Shown piece after piece: positions 60,666 to 64,000 of a stretch of DNA of 64,000 nucleotides. Source of the DNA: Norana najaformis (lineage: Eukaryota > Annelida > Clitellata > Crassiclitellata > Hormogastridae); contig OZ029914.1 of the NCBI GenBank assembly GCA_964023275.1, positions 36,444,424-36,508,423 of the forward strand. Direction: 5' to 3'. Below the pieces are notes generated by a model that saw only the letters and a program-made list of their open reading frames with translations, had not been told where the DNA came from and ran no database searches. The position numbers and the translations under genes were made by a program. Numbering within the stretch: the stretch's first letter is position 1; each line of letters starts with the position of its first letter.

Positions 60666-60965
60666 ACCACAAGTCGAGGCACACTTGGCGGAGGAAGTCA
60701 TGGAAAGGAAATTAAATCTGTTTGAACACATCTCCAGAATGGATAACCTCAGGATGGTCAAACAGGTTGTGTTTGGAATGATGGATGGCGGAGGGATCAG
60801 AAGTAGACCGAATTGAGAATGGCTGGATGACGTCAGAGACTGATACGGGACAGATGAGCACACGCTGCGTCTGTTGTCAAAGGACAGTGCACAGTGGAAA
60901 TCTACAACGAAGCGTGCTATCGACACCAACGGGCGATGAGACCATGGACCTAAAGAAGAAAAGAT
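60665..60965 (+). mobile_element. RTE-like LINE 3' end fragment
   Basis: The plus-strand frame has VMERKLNLFEHISRMDNLRM, then a stop at 60815 and a frame continuing EWLDDVRDWYGTDEH to DTNGR and a stop. It aligns by eye with the C-terminus of the 52655-53889 element (LFGHICRM, EWLDDI, TYGR, then ACGGGCG.TGAG.CCATGG). Same family, more decayed. Confidence 0.75.
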
Positions 60966-61369
60966 TATTCTACCTGCACTTAAGTAACGGCAGTTGACTA
61001 GTAAACTTCAACAGGAGAAAGGATGCTGCGCTGAGGCGATTTTACAAGAATGCGTAAAAATCTATTACGAACTTATCATATGCCTAGGCCTACTAAAACA
61101 CTAAACTGTTAGGACACAGTTTGTTAAGATAATATTTAGTATTAGACCTAGTTCTTCTTGGACAAGACTGATGTGTGTAAACATGCTAATATTTTTGTAC
61201 ACCTTGTCACGATTACTGTACCCTTTTTAAAGCTAATGGATGCAACTTATATGGAGCCTTGTGATCAGTGGACCATATATCTATTGAAGAAAGCCGAAGT
61301 TTCTCCTTTCAACACAGAAAGAGGGCCAAATAGTATTTTCATATAATCTCGGGTGAGGCTAAAGTTTTG
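60966..61369. other. No recognised feature
   Basis: I see no domain, repeat or RNA gene. A short plus-strand open frame at 61158-61346 has no signature. Confidence 0.5.
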
Positions 61370-62120
61370 AAAGAAAGGGGTAAGCGACAAACCCTGGAAT
61401 TCGAATAGGCTGATGGGTTAGGACGATGGTATGGTATTAGATTGCGTTGGAAGAAAACTGGGTAAATGGCAGCTGCAGCAAGGTCGCCTACTGAAGTAAT
61501 GTAATCTACTGATGGGAGACAGAAGGGCAAAAGTGATCCTGACTTAGCATTGTGACTGTGTAAGGTAATGTAACAGTCTATCAGTCAGCCTGGGCGAGTT
61601 ACTGGCTAGGTGTGAGTCTAAGCAAAGTAGCCTCGGTAGCGTGAAAAGGATGGGCGGATGCGAGACAGACATGGTCGCATGGTAAAAGGTTTTGGCATTG
61701 TTGCCAGTAGGGTAAAGTAATGTTACCACCGCCGACACGTGTTTCGATCTTACCGACGATCTCTTCAGAAAGGACTCTCAAATGCGAGTGACTGATTGCA
61801 AGAGAGCTCGCGGAGCGACCATTCATCTCCACAGCAAACAACCGGGCAGGCAAACAGACTTCAAAGAACCCAAGGACGCCTCTAGGCACGGGCAGGTATA
61901 GGATTCGAAAGAGAGGGGGTATGCACTGGCTCAAGCGACAAACCCTGGAATTCGAAGAGACTGAAGACTACGACGATGATATGGTATTAAATTGTGTTGG
62001 AAGACAACTGGCTGAATGGCAGCTCCAGCACAGTCGCTTACTGATGTAATGCAATGTACTGATGGCAGACAAAAGAGCAAAGGTGATGTTGACATGGCAT
62101 TGTCGCTGCGCAACCACCTA
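61370..62120. repeat. Direct repeat pair (61380-61560 and 61932-62110)
   Basis: Both copies start AAGCGACAAACCCTGGAATT and run about 180 bp with shared GATGGTATTA, GGCAGCT and TGATGTAATG-like segments, offset about 554 bp. Possibly the two ends of a small LTR-like or terminal-repeat element; no target duplication was found. Confidence 0.65.
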
Positions 62121-62412
62121 CACAACCACCCTCTTAGTGTTTTCACTAATTCCTGCACTAAGAAGATCCATGTATCCTATTTTATGATATTTCTCATCAA
62201 CTACCAATGACGTTTCTTATGCAAATTCAACTGCAAGAAGGCATGATTAAGAACTTCATCTTGAAAATCGATAAATTAAGATTATTACCAAATTCAGTAC
62301 CTCATTGAAAGGCACAATATAGTCAGGCGCAGTCGAGCCTTGTTATAAACATCAACCGTTCATTGCATGCACTCGTTTCATGGATGTAAATAGGCATATT
62401 TATTTCCTAGGG

Positions 62413-62881
62413 TGTCACGGCCAAGATCAGCAGTCAGCATGAAGGCGATTACAACACCCGCCTGAGGTCGCCGTTATGCCATCGGAGAACAGGCGAGGGT
62501 CTTCGATGAGCCTCTCTGGGGATAGAGACCTGAATCCCCCACAGACTCTGACAGCGACAGCGAGGGACATGTATAGAGACAGCGGTATAGTCGTGAATAG
62601 ACACCCCGTATACATCCAACGATCCCAGGGGAAGGGGACCATGTTCGGCGGACTTGTATAAAAGGGGCGTTGCGCTCATGCGAGGGAAAATTAAGATTCG
62701 AACAGAGATCGGACAGAATACAGCAGTGAACACGAGATAAGAAGAACTGACTGGATCGAACGATAACTTTCTTTCGCTAATTTCATTAATTATTATATTC
62801 TTTATTAAAATATCGCTTCGCACTAAGCGAACCCATCACGTCTTGTTCCTGCTACACCAGAGGGGAATCAAGGACGTGACA
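62413..62881 (+). mobile_element. 5' LTR of an LTR retrotransposon
   Basis: Begins TGTCACGG and ends CGTGACA, so the ends form the expected TG...CA with a short inverted repeat. TATAAAAGG at 62657 is a promoter. It is followed after two bases by TTGGTGGCAGCGGCGAG (62884-62900), a primer-binding-site-like sequence. The 3' LTR would be outside the window. Confidence 0.8.
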
Positions 62882-63563
62882 TCTTGGTGGCAGCGGCGAG
62901 ATAAAGATCAAGATCAAGATCGAGACGAGGAAGGTGGTCGTTCTACAACAGCGAGCCTGACTCGAAAGAGTGCGAAGTGATCGTCGGAGCCTTGTCGTTC
63001 GGAAAAGAAAACGGTGACGTTCGCCAACTCAGCGAGGACAGTGACCCGTGCGTACTTGGTACGTCAGATTCGGTCGATTGTTCATCCGGAGGGAAAGCGG
63101 CGAGAGCGTCATCTGGAGAACACGCGGAGGAAAGCGGAACAGCTGACAAAGAAAGAACTGGGAAGCGGCGGCCTAAAGATCTATGACGACTGGTGGACAA
63201 GGACGCAAAACCAGACGAGATTCCAGTCAACATATCAAGAACATCGCACCACGTACGGGCAGGTAGGACCCTTTGTTTGTTGACTGGGGGCGGATTAAGA
63301 AGGTGGGAAAATCACGGGCTAAGGATTGGCTGCTGCAAACACTGCTGGTTGTTTTTGTCGAAAGCGTATCTATACGCTTGGCTTTCTGATGGGAGTTGAT
63401 TCTGCAAAACCTTCAGTGCATTTGACTTCGTTTCCTTGATTGCATTCGACTTCCTTTTGTTTGGTTGCATTCGACTTTTTTTTGTTGGGTTGTATTCAAC
63501 TTCCTTTTGTTTGGTTGCACTCGACTTCTTTTCGGTTTTTATTTATTTTTTCTTCTGTTGTAA
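62882..63563 (+). mobile_element. LTR retrotransposon leader
   Basis: Region between LTR and gag with the primer-binding-like site at its start and a tandem TTCGACTTCCTTTTGTTTGG-type repeat at about 63415-63535. Open frames here are short and overlap in several frames; I do not call them genes. Confidence 0.6.
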
Positions 63564-64000
63564 ATGGAGAAATTAACACCAGTAAAACAGGCTGAGCTTA
63601 GGAAGATGCCCACGGAACGATTGGTGGCCTATTTATGTAAGGCAGGGTTAGATGAGGAGGCGGTACTGGCCATGGACCGACCGCAGTTGTTGGAGGAGTG
63701 GGCAGAGATAATAGCGGAAGGACGGGAACAAACATCGGAGCCCGTCAAATCAAAACTTGTAACACCTAGTAAAACTCCAGCAGGGTCGGATGCCGATTTT
63801 CAACGGCAGATGTTTGAATTTGAAGTGATGAAATTTCAGGAGGAAAGGGAAGACAGACGTAGAAGAGACGAGCTAGAGAGACAAAAACTGGAAATGGAAT
63901 GGAAGGCGAGAGAAGAGGAAAGGGATGAAAGAAAAAGGCGGGAAGAAGAGGAAAGGGATGAAAGAAAAAGGCGGGAAGAAGAGGAAAGGGATGAAAGAAA
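63564..64000 (+). CDS. Gag-like protein of the LTR retrotransposon, 5' part
   Basis: Open from ATG 63564 to the right edge (145 codons). It starts MEKLTPVKQAELRKMPTERL, has a small helical N-terminal segment and then a long charged coiled coil. The last part consists of 33-bp (11-residue, EERDERKRREE) tandem repeats starting at 63915, 63948 and 63981. The position after the LTR and primer site and the composition fit a Gypsy-group gag; no zinc knuckle is reached. Confidence 0.7.
   Translation, partial: MEKLTPVKQAELRKMPTERLVAYLCKAGLDEEAVLAMDRPQLLEEWAEIIAEGREQTSEPVKSKLVTPSKTPAGSDADFQRQMFEFEVMKFQEEREDRRRRDELERQKLEMEWKAREEERDERKRREEEERDERKRREEEERDER

Noticed and set aside
62943-63399. Several overlapping open frames after the LTR
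   Set aside because: They lie in the retrotransposon leader between the primer-binding-like site and gag, in competing frames and strands.

Overview
This is animal (invertebrate metazoan) nuclear DNA, not bacterial. Coding is split into short exons with GT/AG splice sites, and the rest is intron, tandem repeats and transposon debris. I cannot name the species. The dominant content is a family of scavenger receptor cysteine-rich (SRCR) group A domains on the minus strand. Every domain is built from two exons: a 160-bp exon A (phase 1 in, phase 2 out) and a 164- or 167-bp exon B (phase 2 in, phase 1 out). I count 18 complete domains (36 exons), all open, all with usable splice sites, and each with six cysteines.

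Layout, read on the minus strand from high to low coordinates. Gene 2 (about 59.78-37.05 kb): TATA box and 5' untranslated exon near 59.6-59.78 kb, signal-peptide exon 57395-57443, six SRCR domains from 55.2 to 45.1 kb, then a proposed transmembrane exon (38780-38870) and cytoplasmic-tail exon (37048-37291). The phases close on a 781-residue type I membrane protein. Gene 1 (about 36.25-6.3 kb): a homologous 5' exon at 36.14 kb, a homologous signal-peptide exon 34939-34987, and twelve SRCR domains from 33.2 to 6.35 kb; its 3' end is uncertain. Left of 5.7 kb are a TATA-like site and a tandem array of 216-bp units, each with a signal-peptide-like exon. These look like first exons of a third gene that leaves the window to the left.

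The region records duplication at several scales. Genes 1 and 2 are head-to-tail copies that include the 5' flank. In gene 1 a four-domain block appears to have been copied. In gene 2 a single-domain unit of exactly 1590 bp is present in five nearly identical copies plus a sixth, older copy. At the left a 216-bp first-exon cassette is present six times. The A-B introns of gene 1 carry the same decayed antisense LINE fragment, so that insertion predates the domain expansion. The introns are decayed while the exons are intact, which points to selection on the protein.

Mobile elements: an RTE-like LINE inserted in the gene 2 array with a visible target-site duplication (52655-53889); RTE-like 3' fragments at 40.2-40.85 and 60.67-60.97 kb; a Mutator-like 882-bp element with 9-bp target duplication in a gene 1 intron (18331-19212); a Polinton-like DNA polymerase fragment and an adjacent pseudogene at 42.7-44.5 kb; and the 5' LTR plus start of gag of an LTR retrotransposon from 62413 to the right edge. 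No tRNA, rRNA or CRISPR array was recognised.
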